Source: Druceiella hillmani
Taxonomy: Eukaryota; Arthropoda; Insecta; Lepidoptera; Hepialidae
Length of the DNA: 64,000 nt
NCBI GenBank assembly: GCA_039881145.1
Contig: JAYKKI010000075.1
Location: forward strand, 1,807,001-1,871,000
Reading direction: 5' to 3'
Position numbers and translations under genes: made by a program
Part shown: one piece after another, positions 45,840 to 56,870 of the stretch
Position numbering within the stretch: position 1 is the first letter of the stretch
Layout: the number at the start of each line of letters is the position of its first letter
The notes under the pieces: model-generated
What the model saw: the letters and a program-made list of their open reading frames with translations, nothing else
Told to the model about the DNA's origin: nothing
Databases searched by the model: none

Positions 45840-46300
45840 TAAAAAAGACGATAAATAGACAAGCGCCAAATCGCTATTCAACCTAACGCCCAACCCCAAT
45901 TACCCGTCCCAAATACTCACACCTCGTTCGGCGCGCCACCCACACCGACCAAACAGAAAAAAAGCCAAAACAATAGCAGTCGGGAATCGAACGCGCGCGT
46001 CGCGACTCGCACCTCGAAGCCGCGGCGGCGGCGGCGCGCATCAAAGGCGCGGCTCGCTCTAATTGGAGCCCGCGGCGCGGGATCAAAGGCGCCGCCGCGC
46101 CGGCCTGTTTGCACGGGCGCGGGCCATGCTAATTCGCTCTCTGCGACTCTCTCGGCCTTTCTTTCCGAACCTGCCCGTCCTCTCCGCGAAGAGAGGAGAC
46201 CATTTTACGAGAAAAATTTATATCTTTATTAAAAAATATGATATGCCGGGACGAATTTTGGCGCCGTAATTGCGTGGCTCTCGCGGGTTAAAATGAAAAT
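45840..46300. promoter_or_regulatory. CpG-rich island with paired TCF and helper motifs
   Basis: This is the most GC- and CpG-rich part of the window (45970-46130 is dominated by GCGGCGGCGG, GCGCGGCTCG and CCGCGCCGGC). ATCAAAGG occurs at 46040-46047 and 46082-46089. GCCGCCG at 46091-46097 matches the fly TCF helper site GCCGCCR one base after the second HMG site, and a GGCGGCGG run precedes the first. Homeodomain cores TCTAATTGG (46059) and GCTAATTCG (46128) flank them. It could be a Wnt-responsive enhancer, a promoter or an unmethylated island. Overlapping frames on both strands are composition shadows. Confidence 0.45.
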
Positions 46301-46709
46301 TATCTCGCGATCATTATCTTCAGAGAAAATGAGGCGTAAAAAGGCATTTATTTATTAATCTTACATTTTTTATTCAAGTATTTCTCGCTTTGACTCCGTC
46401 TCCTTTGCGAGACTAAAAATAAACGACATGTTTGTAGAGAAAATTAATTTCTTCATTAAAAAAAACGCGCACGTGAATTTTGGTTTAACAATTTTGTCAA
46501 CTTCCTGGTTATCGATTATTATTCGTTTAATATTTTAAAAGACATTTAAAATTATTACGCAAAATTATATTTTTTCATTTAAGTACTCACGTCATTACAA
46601 ATACAACCAGTCCTATTATCACTGAAACAGCTATAAATATTTTAAATAACCCCTAATTTATTAAGGCATATTTAATAAGCCTCCACTTTTAAGCCAGTTT
46701 ATATAGTTG
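46301..46709. other. AT-rich non-coding sequence
   Basis: Nothing was recognised. Confidence 0.35.
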
Positions 46710-47050
46710 AAATAAATTTCGGTAGATTTAAATATGTGACGTCATTAACACATGTCATATGTTCGATAATTAAATCAAACCTGACACATGATTTACAATC
46801 AAAGTAAGGTTCAAAATTTTTCTATATCTAAACTAAAATGAAACAAATTTTTGTAAGTTACTTATTACCTATGTTTAACGTAAAACTCACTTTGAAGCTA
46901 GTGTATAAATGATGGAGTTAATTTCGGTATATTTAAATATATGACTTCATTAACATATACTTTGTATAATTAGATAAAACCTAACGTTTAATTTACATCC
47001 AAACTACTGTTAAGTTTTTCTAAATCTATAGATGTATAAAAATCGTTAAA
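46710..47050. repeat. Two diverged 130-140-bp direct repeats
   Basis: 46713-46845 and 46912-47045 share 'aatttcggta.atttaaata', 'gac.tcattaaca.at', 'ataattaaatcaaacct-a' and 'tttttctatatcta'. Confidence 0.65.
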
Positions 47051-47407
47051 AATGGAGTTTATACATTGAAAGTTTTCAAGTAAAACTACATACTACTTAC
47101 TAAACGTATGCTACTAATCCTAAAACAACAGTTTTTGAAATTTTTGTCTGGCTGTTTGTATGTGAGCACCTTCGTTGTGTCCTACTGTGTAATTTAGGCT
47201 AACATTTAGGCTCAACCGTCGGAACCAATGCCATTTAATAAAGTCTTTATGAAACTTTATGCTCATAAAAACATATTTTATTTTTCTGAGAAACAAACAA
47301 AAAAATTCCTAAAGACTTCTTACTATGGATTCCACGTGAACGAAATAGCGAGCACAGCTATTCTTAAATAAAGGGATTACATTTTTCGTGAGTTTCCGAT
47401 TACTTCT
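47051..47407. other. AT-rich non-coding sequence
   Basis: Nothing was recognised. Confidence 0.35.
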
Positions 47408-47484
47408 TAATGTACTTAATGTAAAATGTATGTTCTTAATGTAAAATGTATGTTCTTAATGTAAAATGTATGTTCTTAATGTAA
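47408..47484. repeat. 20-bp tandem repeat, about four copies
   Basis: TTCTTAATGTAAAATGTATG is repeated with almost no divergence between 47404 and 47480. Confidence 0.93.
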
Positions 47485-48091
47485 AAGAAGCAGTAATTTA
47501 CTTTTCGAAATGCTACGGTATAATGTAAATTGGTGTAAAAAATAGTATAACACATCTACTATATGATTTATTAATGTTATAGTTAATGGAGAGAAAGAGT
47601 AGCTGATTACCGTCAGAAAATTTAAAAAAAAATTCCAAAAATTGTCACGCAATTTTCTTCTAGTCGTGAAGATATTGTATAATATCCTAAAATAGAAAAA
47701 CAATTTTTGTAAAATAGTCCTCTAAACTTGTATATCCGTCACATTTTCAATATCAACAAGTATAATCATATTTTCGATTACAATTTATGACTTAATTACG
47801 TCCGAAATAATCTATATATTTTGGACGCTCTACAATATTTTAAATAGTCCAATTTGTTTAATCTCTTCTCACAATTTGCACCTCTATCGACTCACAATCT
47901 TCATTCACAATGTTAGCCTCCAAAGGTATTACTTCCTTCTTTGAACATAAATTTTCTGTCAACACAACCGCATCGCATTAATTTTATAAAGAAAAGAATT
48001 TTGGTTGTCTGATTGTTGTTATTTGAAACTTTTTAATAGCTTTATAGAATGGAACGTTCACCACTGTATTATATTTATTGAGTAACAACGA
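47485..48091. other. AT-rich non-coding sequence
   Basis: Nothing was recognised. Confidence 0.35.
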
Positions 48092-49425
48092 TGTAAGTGT
48101 AAGCCGTCGAAATATCTCGCATCATATTAAAATAATAAATGAACATATTTAATAACATAGACTACATGAAAATTTACAAGTTTATTATTATGTCGTGTTT
48201 CATTTAGGTTTTTATTTTATAAGCTGGAGTCGCACATTTCTGAACTCTGTTATAAGTTATTTGTAAATTTTCATGTAGTCTATGTTATTAAATATGTCGT
48301 CGCCGTGGTGTGTTGGGTTGATCACAAGGCATACGGCCTGTGACGACGCGGCGCACCGCGGAGACCCGGGTTCGATTCCCGGCCGTTCGTCGAGTGGGGC
48401 TGGACGGGTGTTATGGTTGGCTGTAAGAGATTGCTCACGTAGCAATAAGTCCGCCATATGTATCAATTAGATACATTAAAGTAGATAAATAAAATAAATA
48501 AATAAGTGTAGGCAGTTGAAAAATACCTGGTATATTTTTAAGTTAAACTTATACAATATTTTACTCGTAATTGGATTAAAAGAATAAATGTACATATTTA
48601 TTAACATAGACTACATGAAAATTTACAAGTTTATTATTATGTCGTGTTTCATTTAGGTTTTTATTTTATAAGCTGGAGTCGTACATTTCTGAACTCTGTC
48701 GTAAGTGTAGGCAGTTGAAATATACCTGGTATATTTTTAAGTCAAACTTTTTCATTATTATACTCGCATCATATTAAAAGAATAAATGAACATATTTATT
48801 AACATAGACTACATGAAAATTTACAAGTTTGTTATTATGTCGTGTTTCATTTAGGTTTTTATTTTATAAGCTGGAGTCGTACATTTCTGAACTCTGTCAT
48901 AAGTGTAGGCAGTTGAAATATATCTGGTATATTTTTAAGTTAAACTTTTACAACATTTTATTCGTAATTGGATTAAAAGAATAAATGTACATATTGTAGA
49001 CAACATGAAAATTTACAAGTTTATTATTATAGTTTGTTATATTACGTTTCATATAGGGTTTTATTTTATAACCTGGAGTTGTACATTTCTGAACTCTGTT
49101 ATAAGTGTAGACAGTCGAAACATATCTGGTATATTTTTAAGTTAAACTTTTTCATTATTATACTCTTATCACTTTAAAAGAATAAATGAACATATTTAAT
49201 AACATAGACTACATAAACATTTACAAGTTTATTATTATGTCGTGTTTCATATAGGTTTTTATTTTATAAGCTGGTGTCGTACATTTCTGAACTCTGGCAT
49301 AAGTGTAGGTAGTTGAAATATACCTATACCTGTAGATAAATATACATATACCTGTAGATAATTTGTTATGTTGCGTTTCATATGAGCTTTTATTTTATGA
49401 GCTTTCTGAACTCTATAAAACCACA
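48092..49425. repeat. 198-bp tandem array, about five units, SINE-interrupted
   Basis: Landmark CTGGAGTCG (or a variant) falls at 48673, 48871, 49073 and 49271, spacings 198, 202 and 198, plus one earlier unit split by a SINE. Other landmarks are TAACATAGACTACATGAAAA, TTTACAAGTTTATTATTATG and TCGTGTTTCATTTAGGTTTT. The unit is unrelated in sequence to the 198-bp array at 34-36 kb. The last unit decays into TACCTGTAGATAA repeats. Confidence 0.93.
48258..48501 (+). mobile_element. tRNA-headed SINE with inverted 5' segment
   Basis: Inserted in the first array unit with a 6-bp target duplication ATAAGT (48252-48257 and 48502-48507). The body 48297-48501 has an A-box-like TGGTGTGTTGG (48306-48316) and a perfect B box GGTTCGATTCC (48369-48379), a spacing normal for RNA polymerase III promoters. 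The 3' part GAGATTGCTCACGTAGCAAT + AAGTCCGCC resembles a common lepidopteran LINE tail, and it ends in TAAATAAAATAAATAAATAA. The first 36 bp (48261-48296) are not SINE but an exact inverted copy of array bases 48144-48179. The 62- and 69-codon frames here are incidental. It does not fold as a functional tRNA gene. Confidence 0.85.
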
Positions 49426-49920
49426 AAATAAATAACTAAACTTAAAGGAACACCTTTAAAAAACTAACCTTTAGTACTAATGAAAAAAAAAACGCGGAGC
49501 AAAAACGAGACTCTAGTTATGATCTAAACTAAACCGAGACACCAAAACATTTTAATAAAATAAACCAGTAATAAAAAAAATTTCTTTCTTTTTTCCATAC
49601 TATCCCATGATCATTTTTTTTAATTCCTACCCTGACGTTTTAAGCTTAAATTAATTTATTTTTATTAATCAGTTTCTATATAAAAATATTATTAATTTTC
49701 TTACGTCCAAGTGGGCCATATATCGAGTGACAGATCATTTAAATTATATATTTTTTTATCTTTATTTACATAGAATGCTTTTAGTGGGCTCTTTACTATT
49801 GCTTTATGTATAGATACATATACCCATTAAGATAGAAGTAAATCAATAAAAACACTCAGCTTAAATATATTAACATAATTAGGAAACTAAATATGAATAA
49901 AATCAACCGAAAAAATGATT
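49426..49920. other. AT-rich non-coding sequence
   Basis: Nothing was recognised. Confidence 0.4.
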
Positions 49921-50128
49921 AATTATTCGAGATAAAAGTGACAGTGAGAGTCACTTTACTTCTTAATTTTAATTATTTGAGATAAAAGTGACAGTGACAG
50001 TCACTTTACTTCTTAATTTTAATTACTCGAGATAAAAGTGACAGTGAGAGTCACTTTACTTATTAATTTTAATTATTTGAGATGAAAGTGTCAGTGAGAG
50101 TCACTTTACTTCTTAATTTTTATTAGAT
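49921..50128. repeat. 50-bp tandem array with a hairpin in each unit
   Basis: Four copies with exact 50-bp spacing (GATAAAAGTG at 49931, 49981 and 50031, GATGAAAGTG at 50081). Each contains AAAGTGAC..7..GTCACTTT, an 8-bp perfect inverted repeat in the first three copies and one mismatch in the fourth. Confidence 0.94.
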
Positions 50129-50344
50129 AAAAAAGAAAAAAAATTAATAAAATCTCTTATTTAAAATATATTATTCTAATATTTACGAACAATTATTTAT
50201 TTTATAATAGTTTTAACATCAATTAATTTCATTTGCATGCGTTGCACAAAATTTAATTAAATATAAAAAATTCCATAATTAACTGTCAGGATCCACTTCA
50301 TAGAATATTTATTTGTAAGATGTTAAATTCGATTTCTTTAGGTT

Positions 50345-50455
50345 TGTACCATTCCAAAAATAGAAAGTACGAAAGCAAACTGAATGAATTAACATCTTCT
50401 TTTTCAAAAATATAAAATACGAAAACAAAAAGTATGAATTAACGGCTTCTTTTCT
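50345..50455. repeat. Tandem duplication of about 52 bp
   Basis: 'ccaaaaatagaaagtacgaa' and 'tgaattaacatcttcttttt' are followed by 'tcaaaaatataaaatacgaa' and 'tgaattaacggcttctttt'. Confidence 0.8.
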
Positions 50456-51500
50456 CTGGAACAAAGGAAAGAAAGAAATTCTTTGTGTGTATTCTCTTCC
50501 TCCAATACTCAATTTCTCTCTTTGTTGAAGAAACGATTATTACTAAAGTTGTGGGCGATTTTAGCGCATTCAAAGGGGTCTTGGTAATTGGCGTTTTGTG
50601 GTTTGCACGCTTTGTGGAGTGTAAATAAAGACTGAGTTGAAAACGGGACCCAGATTTACTGAAAAATGGCAATCGTATTGTATAAATGTTCTATGTGAGT
50701 GGGAAGTTAGTTTATATACCTATATAGAATTATTTAACTTTTTATTTAACATCGTGACTTTAATTTAATTGTGTATTAATATGTTTCTTGGTTATTAGTT
50801 TTTTATCCGTTGGCCACCAACTTGTGCACTGTAACGTATTACTTGTATAAACTTATAAGAAAATAAATTCCGAAATATATTCTCCGAATGTCCTCGTCTT
50901 AGATTTGATTTCTTCCTTACTTTAGACACTTTATTGAGATGCTCATAGACAAAAGAATTTTTCCACGTATAACTAAATTTTTTCTCATCATTTTGACAAG
51001 TACTTTGCCGTAGGAATAATATTACCATAATAATAAAAATTTGGGTTTGGTTTTTTTTAGACTATGCCATACATATATTAGAGATATTTAAAAAAAATAT
51101 ATCTAATAATATATAATATACCTTATGACATATTTATTACGTAATACATTTTATTAAAGTTTTATTTACTGTCATTAAAACCATTACTTTTACACAACTA
51201 GAACAAAAAGTGGCTAAAAATTGGCATCTGAATTTTTGAAAAATTAACATAAAAAGAGACATATTTTTTAAAATAATTGAAAACAAAAAATTAAGTCTAT
51301 CTTCTAGCAGTAGTGCAATGAAAAATATGCAGACAGTCAGACATATGACATGGAAATATGAATGGAAAAATATTTTTTCCGATTAATAAGGAAAGACAAT
51401 GAAAGGGCAATGTAAGAAGTTAAAATACGCGTTAAATACCTACCTCACCGATAACATTTTTGATGTAAAATCAATCAAACGAGTTTGGATAAATATTTTA
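50456..51500. other. AT-rich non-coding sequence
   Basis: Two 77-codon minus frames (50439-50672, 50795-51028) were read and carry no recognisable motif. Confidence 0.4.
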
Positions 51501-51541
51501 TTACGATTACTCCAAAAATGCTCTTTTTGGAGTAATCGTAA
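51501..51541. repeat. Perfect 18-bp-arm hairpin
   Basis: TTACGATTACTCCAAAAA (51501-51518) pairs with TTTTTGGAGTAATCGTAA (51524-51541) around five bases (TGCTC). Pairing continues imperfectly outward. Confidence 0.92.
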
Positions 51542-51649
51542 ATAAAACTATTAAATTTAAATCGTTTTAACATGCTTTCTTTATCACTAGGTCCCGAAAA
51601 ATTTCGCAAAGTCAAAACAAATTATTTACTGTGATTGCTGCCTAAAAGC

Positions 51650-52200
51650 AGCAAGCCACAAAATCCCCAACTCAGTGATTAGCTTTGCTCACTCGAATTG
51701 CTTGGATTGTGTTTGTTAATCTAACGTATTGATGCTAAGCAGAACTATTACCTATTTACCCACCTCCGTCACTATTTCCCGTCCGGAAACGAATCACGAT
51801 CCGAGATGAAGTGAAACAATTCAAAATTAAGAGCGGCCGACATTAAAACGTAATTACGCCTCCTCTACGCCGCCCTTACCTCCGCTACGCCGCAAGAGCC
51901 TGATAATGAAGGCATTATACCGTAATCGAGATTGCGTCGAGGCGAGATTTCATCAATGTTAATAATTCTCACTTAACTATTTGTTAAGTTAATTCTCAGT
52001 TAACAATTTGTTTAATATTAATTTGTTACCGCATCGAGGCGTCGATTGCGAGTATCGCGACCGCAGACTTTTAGTTGTGACATAGCGGGAAACGGTAGAC
52101 GACCGCTGTCTTTTGTTTTGTGAGAAAGTAAGCTGGCAGCTTTGGTGAGGGCCGCATGACGCGTGGGAAACAGTTCGACTGATGCGACCTACAATGGAAG
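51650..52200. promoter_or_regulatory. Candidate cis-regulatory island
   Basis: A long GC-richer unique island: GTCCGGAAACGAATCACGAT, AACGTAATTACGCC with a palindromic homeodomain core (51849-51858), CTACGCCGC twice (about 51866 and 51885), GATTGCGTCGAGGCGAG near 51930 echoed by GCATCGAGGCGTCGATTGCG near 52031, and GCGGGAAACGGTAGACGACC near 52086. It is non-coding in all frames. It is one of the stronger candidates for a conserved regulatory element. Confidence 0.4.
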
Positions 52201-53669
52201 GGATTAATTTTTAATATTTGGTTTCTATGTAATTATCGAGTACTGCCGCTCTACTCACTCTTCGAACGGAAATCTCTATGCGGAAATAGGTTTTACATAT
52301 CGTCACAAGATCTTCAAATGTTTTCTCTCTAGGGTACGCCCTGCCACTCAGAAAAATGTCTTAGTGACTATATAGTAATTACTAAATAAATATCACCGCC
52401 TTAAAGAGAATAAAACTATATTTTAGTCGATGGAAAAATAAAAATTAAACAACGGCATTTTTTTTTAAATTCATTAATACTATTTTCATATCGAATATTT
52501 TTTGTCATATTTGTAAATTTAAGTAAAGTGATAAATTTACACTAGTTAATCACGGCCAATAATTAATGAAATATTAACGTAATCATCAGCCAGATCTTTG
52601 ACCATAAATTTAATAAAAATACACAGAACACACATATTTCGAAACAGTGAAAATCTAAAATATATTTGATTGAGAATTTTGGAGAGTCAGTTTCGTATGA
52701 AGAAAAATTGCTTGTGGTCCTGTGTTGCATCAATTTAAAGTACAGGTTATATTTTACTTCATTCTCAGGTTATTCATTATAAAATATCTGAGAATTGTCA
52801 GCCACCTTGCCATTGTTGCTAGCGAAGTCCCTAAATAGGTTGTCTCTTTCATATAAATAAGTAAATTTTCACTATAGTGAAAACTCTATAATTTACATAA
52901 TATTTACATTCAATGTAATAAGTTCTATAATATGTACAGGACATTCATTTTATCGTTGTGTCCTTTTCGGTACATACTTACGTAGAATATTTATAAAAAG
53001 AAAAAATACTCAAAGTTTCAAATGTTTTGGATTCTTCGGTGTAGACAAATTATAATAGTCAGGAGGACTATCCGTCCATTTCACTACTATTTAATCCTAC
53101 ATAGTACAAGCCTAAGAATCTAGAAAACAAAACTGTGTCGTAAACCGCTTTTAAGAAATCATTTTAAAAATCTCATCCACAACTGCTGGAGTGACCCCTA
53201 TTAACTAATTGATAATTTTATCAATCATATGAAGAACAACCAATATGGTTTACAAAGATTGACCGTTTTGGTTATAAACACCAAAACGGAGATTTTTAAT
53301 ATGTTATCCCGAATACTACGCTTATGATTCCTGCGAGTTAAGTTATTTTATAAAACAGTTAAAACTAGTAATTTTTTTTAATACTAGCACACAAGACACA
53401 TTCCATCACGTCCAAGAAAAAAAAATAAAGAAATGAAAATTGGCAACAATGAGAAGATTAAAAAAGTCAACATAAATAATTAGACAGCTTACAGACAGAT
53501 TTTCCGGATTAGTCAAATGAACTATAAATAAAAAAAACGAATACAAATATTTATATAATCTCAATTATAGAATTAATGTTTACCCTTACTGTCTTCTATT
53601 AATAATTATAATTTCAGTAAATTTACAAAAGTATCATGAAGACCAAATGAGTAAATATGGCATAGTTAG

Positions 53670-53671
<2 letters not shown>
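52201..53671. other. AT-rich non-coding sequence
   Basis: No gene is seen. A perfect 10-bp hairpin CCGTTTTGGT..ACCAAAACGG lies at 53263-53289. Confidence 0.45.

Positions 53672-53746
<75 letters not shown>
53672..53746. repeat. (TA)n microsatellite
   Basis: Uninterrupted alternating AT of about 75 bp. Confidence 0.97.
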
Positions 53747-53748
<2 letters not shown>

Positions 53749-54884
53749 TATTTAAATTATACGTAAACGATATCATGATTATATAACAGCTATAAAATAA
53801 CAACTTGACGACGACCAAATATTATTTTTAATGAATTATTAACGATAATGTTTGTCCGTTTATGCATAAATGACAATGAGAATATGACAAGATGCTACTC
53901 CTATAACAGATATTGGTGACAGAGATATCACTTGCCATTTATAGCAAACAACAATAACTAATTTATATGCATATGATGTAATAAATCACACTCTGGTGCG
54001 ATGAGATGATTAAGCAATTGAGTTACATAAAAATGCAACAATTATCAATTATATAGAACCTAGACGGAGATCTAAATTGTGACTTTTATTTCCATAAGTT
54101 TCACGTTTCCTTGGACTTCACCTAACTTCCTGAATCTGCCAGGTTATTGACTAATCCTCGAATTTTCTTTTATAAAACTTCTTTATTGTTCTTCTGTACT
54201 AATTTTTTTCCATGATACCGGATGATGCCCATATGATTTCTCAGCTTACCTTTTTCTTTATGGAGCTTTGCATTGCTAGATGAGTACTTTTCCAACCTGT
54301 TCTCTATTTTTAATTGATCCAAAGATTTTTTTTTAATGAATCCAAAGATTTTTTTTTTAATTGATCCAAAGATTTTTCTCGAGATTCCCTATTTGTAAAA
54401 CAACAGCAATATTGTGGGGGAGCGAAAAAGTTTGTTATATTCCAGTTCTTGATGATAGTATTATGTTAAAATATGGTGGAATATATTTATCGCATTCTTT
54501 TAAAGTATTGATCGAGTTTCAAGAACTGAAAATTTAACGAAACGGTTGGAAAATGAAATAAAATTTTAAAATAATACGGAAAAAATTAAAAAGATAAACT
54601 CGTTCAATTTTACTTACAGATGTCGTACGGACGTGTCAATGTTTCTGTCATGAAACGATCTAATTCTGATAACATCCTTAATTTTTTATTTAGTTTTGAA
54701 GAAAAAATATATTTTCATGAAAGGAAATATGTTTAGATAATAAAGCATTCAAAATACATGTTTTTCAATTAAAAGTATACTAGATGAATGTACTATTTAC
54801 ACCAGCATCAGGTTCAGATTACTCTTAATTCTAACAAAGTGGTTAAGAACCTTCCATACTCCACCGAACAAAAGCGGTAGCCTC
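53747..54884. other. AT-rich non-coding sequence
   Basis: 'tgatccaaagatttttt' occurs as three short tandem copies at 54315-54377. There is no gene. Confidence 0.45.
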
Positions 54885-55135
54885 TCAAATCGATTGCACC
54901 TAAGTGCGACCCAGCCGCATCGCCTCGTCAGATATTTCCTTTAAAGTCATCGAGGCGCAAATTAACGGAATTCACCGTACATCATCTCCTTAAGACCTGG
55001 CACCTACTTGTTAAGTATTTAGCGCTGACCGAGTCCGTAAGAGAGATTAAGAGTTTCATTGCAGCCGTTCAATTCGAAGGCACAAGAACGTTAGATTAAT
55101 CCGTTCACAGGTGTGTGATGTATTTGATACGCACT
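54885..55135. promoter_or_regulatory. Candidate cis-regulatory island
   Basis: A GC-richer unique block: AAATCGATTGCACCTAAGTG, CGACCCAGCCGCATCGCCTC, GTCATCGAGGCGCAAATTAA, CTGGCACCTACTTGTTAAGT. It is non-coding and non-repetitive. Confidence 0.35.
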
Positions 55136-55334
55136 TGGTTTAGTCAGAGAAACCGCTCTTCTGTATGGAAGATTCTTGTAGGTCGTGTGATAAAGTTATT
55201 TGAATGTAATCGCGAATCTTGTGTTACAATCGCCATTACGTTCAGTGAAATGATTGAAGCAAATTGGCTTTGGAAGAAAAATGTAAAATGAGCATTGATG
55301 GATAAGAAGACGTCGTTGAATGGTGTAGTGTGAG
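55136..55334. other. Non-coding spacer
   Basis: Nothing was recognised. Confidence 0.3.
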
Positions 55335-55600
55335 TAGAAAAAGTTCTGCAGTTTTATTAATATTTATTTCTCGTAATAGCCTGTTTGGGTGGAGAGAGTT
55401 AATTACGTCGTATAGAATTTTATCCACGGCTTCGATCCCCTGGTAGTAGTGGTGTTAACATTTTAATTTTATTAATATTTATTTCTCCTAATAGCCCGTT
55501 TGGGTGAAGAGAGTTAGTTGCGTTTTATAGGATTTTGTTCGAAGTCGCGGGGCTTCGATCCCCTGGAAGTTGTGTTGTTAACGTTTAAATTTTATTATGG
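55335..55600. repeat. Tandem duplication of about 120 bp
   Basis: Two copies, each with TTTTATTAATATTTATTTCT, TAATAGCC.GTTTGGGTG, AGAGAGTTA.TT.CGT and GGCTTCGATCCCCTGG, then a GTGTTGTTAAC-like word. The second copy has an extra GAAGTCGCGGG. The TTCGATCCC word recalls a B box but no A box is present. Confidence 0.85.
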
Positions 55601-55809
55601 TGTGATGTTTAAATTATTTATTGATATAATCGTCTAAATGGTTGAAGTTGCGCTTAACGTTTTAAACGCAATATTTTAAAATATCAAGTGAAGTACTTTT
55701 TAACGCGCACCATGCACACTTTTTGATCAATATTTTATTTGAGTATAATTTAATATAATACGTGTATGATATTGTATGTTGTTGTAAAATAATAATCTCG
55801 CATTGTATC

Positions 55810-55812
<3 letters not shown>

Positions 55813-55868
<56 letters not shown>

Positions 55869-55897
55869 TTATGTATATATATATATATATATGTATG

Positions 55898-55945
<48 letters not shown>
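55813..55945. repeat. (TA)n/(TATG)n compound microsatellite
   Basis: TA tracts are interrupted at 55865-55905 by TTTATTTATG and by TATGTATGTATATG. Confidence 0.96.
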
Positions 55946-55948
<3 letters not shown>

Positions 55949-56425
55949 TTTCCCTTCTAACGTGTGGTTATAAGTACACCAGATTTTTTTTTATCACTAT
56001 TTATAGTTCCACGAACCCTTGGAACTGAAATCAAGCTTCTAAGTCAACGCAATAAAAAAACCATAAAAATATGACCATATACTCCGCATCTTTTGACACT
56101 CGCAAATAAATCATGAAATGTGGCAAGAAGCACAAGTAAAGGAAAAAATCCGAAAATCGTTAATTTGTAGTTATATCATATAAAAAAAATATTTTTTTTC
56201 AAAATGCACCCATGAGAGATATTGCAGGCAATATATTTCTTTTGTAAAAAAATTAATTTTAAATAATGTAATAGGAATTTTATATACCAATAAATATTTA
56301 TAAATGCCTAAATATGTACGGAACCCTCAAGTTCCACTCGTGCTTCACAGGTTTTATTAAGTAAATTCCTATATGCAAGTTCAGAATCTATAAACTAAGA
56401 AGAAAAAAATTTACCCAGAAACCAG
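55946..56425 (+). repeat. Dispersed repeat family A, 3' part
   Basis: GGCAATATATTTCTTTTGTA, then AAATATTTATAAATGCCTAA and ATATGTACGGAACCCTCAAG with CTCGTGCTTCACAGG match the closing blocks at 26030-26150 and 33100-33200. The 5' part is degraded. Confidence 0.5.
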
Positions 56426-56431
56426 ATTAAT

Positions 56432-56870
56432 AAGTGAATTAGAGCTAAATTGGCTGCAGGTAGCAAACGTTATAATTCACTCTAGAAACTCCTTGTCAAA
56501 AAAAGAAGTGGAAGATTTAGAAAATCATTACCAAACCAATAATTAGTTTTTGTTTTAAGATTAAAATAAATTTACGAGATAACAATTCGTATTATATTGG
56601 AACGGAAAATCTTGGAAAAACCTTTGGATCAAATAAAAATGGAGATCGTGTGAGAGTGAGAACTAATATAGAATTGCAAAGGCTGCATAGAGAAAAAGGT
56701 TTGGTCTTGTGGAAAAATTAGTAGGAAAGATCAATAAAGAAGTTCTATAAAGGTAAAATCGGGGTTTGGTTAATAATCAAGTATATCCAAGAAGAGAACA
56801 CTTAGATGAAATAAGTCCAAGAGAACATGGGACTCATGGAAATAAAAGTCTTAGTTTAGATCTAATTTAG
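56432..56870 (+). pseudogene. RTE-like LINE relic, reverse transcriptase C-terminal half
   Basis: Plus-strand frames give IRAKLAAGSKRYNSL*KLLV (as in ..EIKxRLxAGNKCYxSLxxLLKSK..), then LRLK*IYEITIRIILE (LKxKIYKTIIRPIVLY), ERKILEKPLDQIKMEIV, RVRTNIELQRLHREKGLV and a final REHLDEISPREHG piece (RWLDEIxxD). The order follows the fingers/thumb region of RTE-like reverse transcriptases. Stops and several frameshifts are present. The subfamily differs from the two relics near the left end. Confidence 0.65.

Noticed and set aside
45883..46269. Arg/Ala-rich frames on both strands of the CpG-rich island
   Set aside because: They are direct translations of GC-rich sequence with few stop codons and show no protein features.
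48282..48470. Frames through the SINE, and a possible tRNA gene
   Set aside because: The B box is good, but the sequence does not form acceptor and anticodon stems of a functional tRNA. The frames are by-products of the SINE.
55530..55580. TTCGATCCC word as a tRNA or SINE B box
   Set aside because: No A box lies at the right distance, and the word belongs to a 120-bp local duplication.
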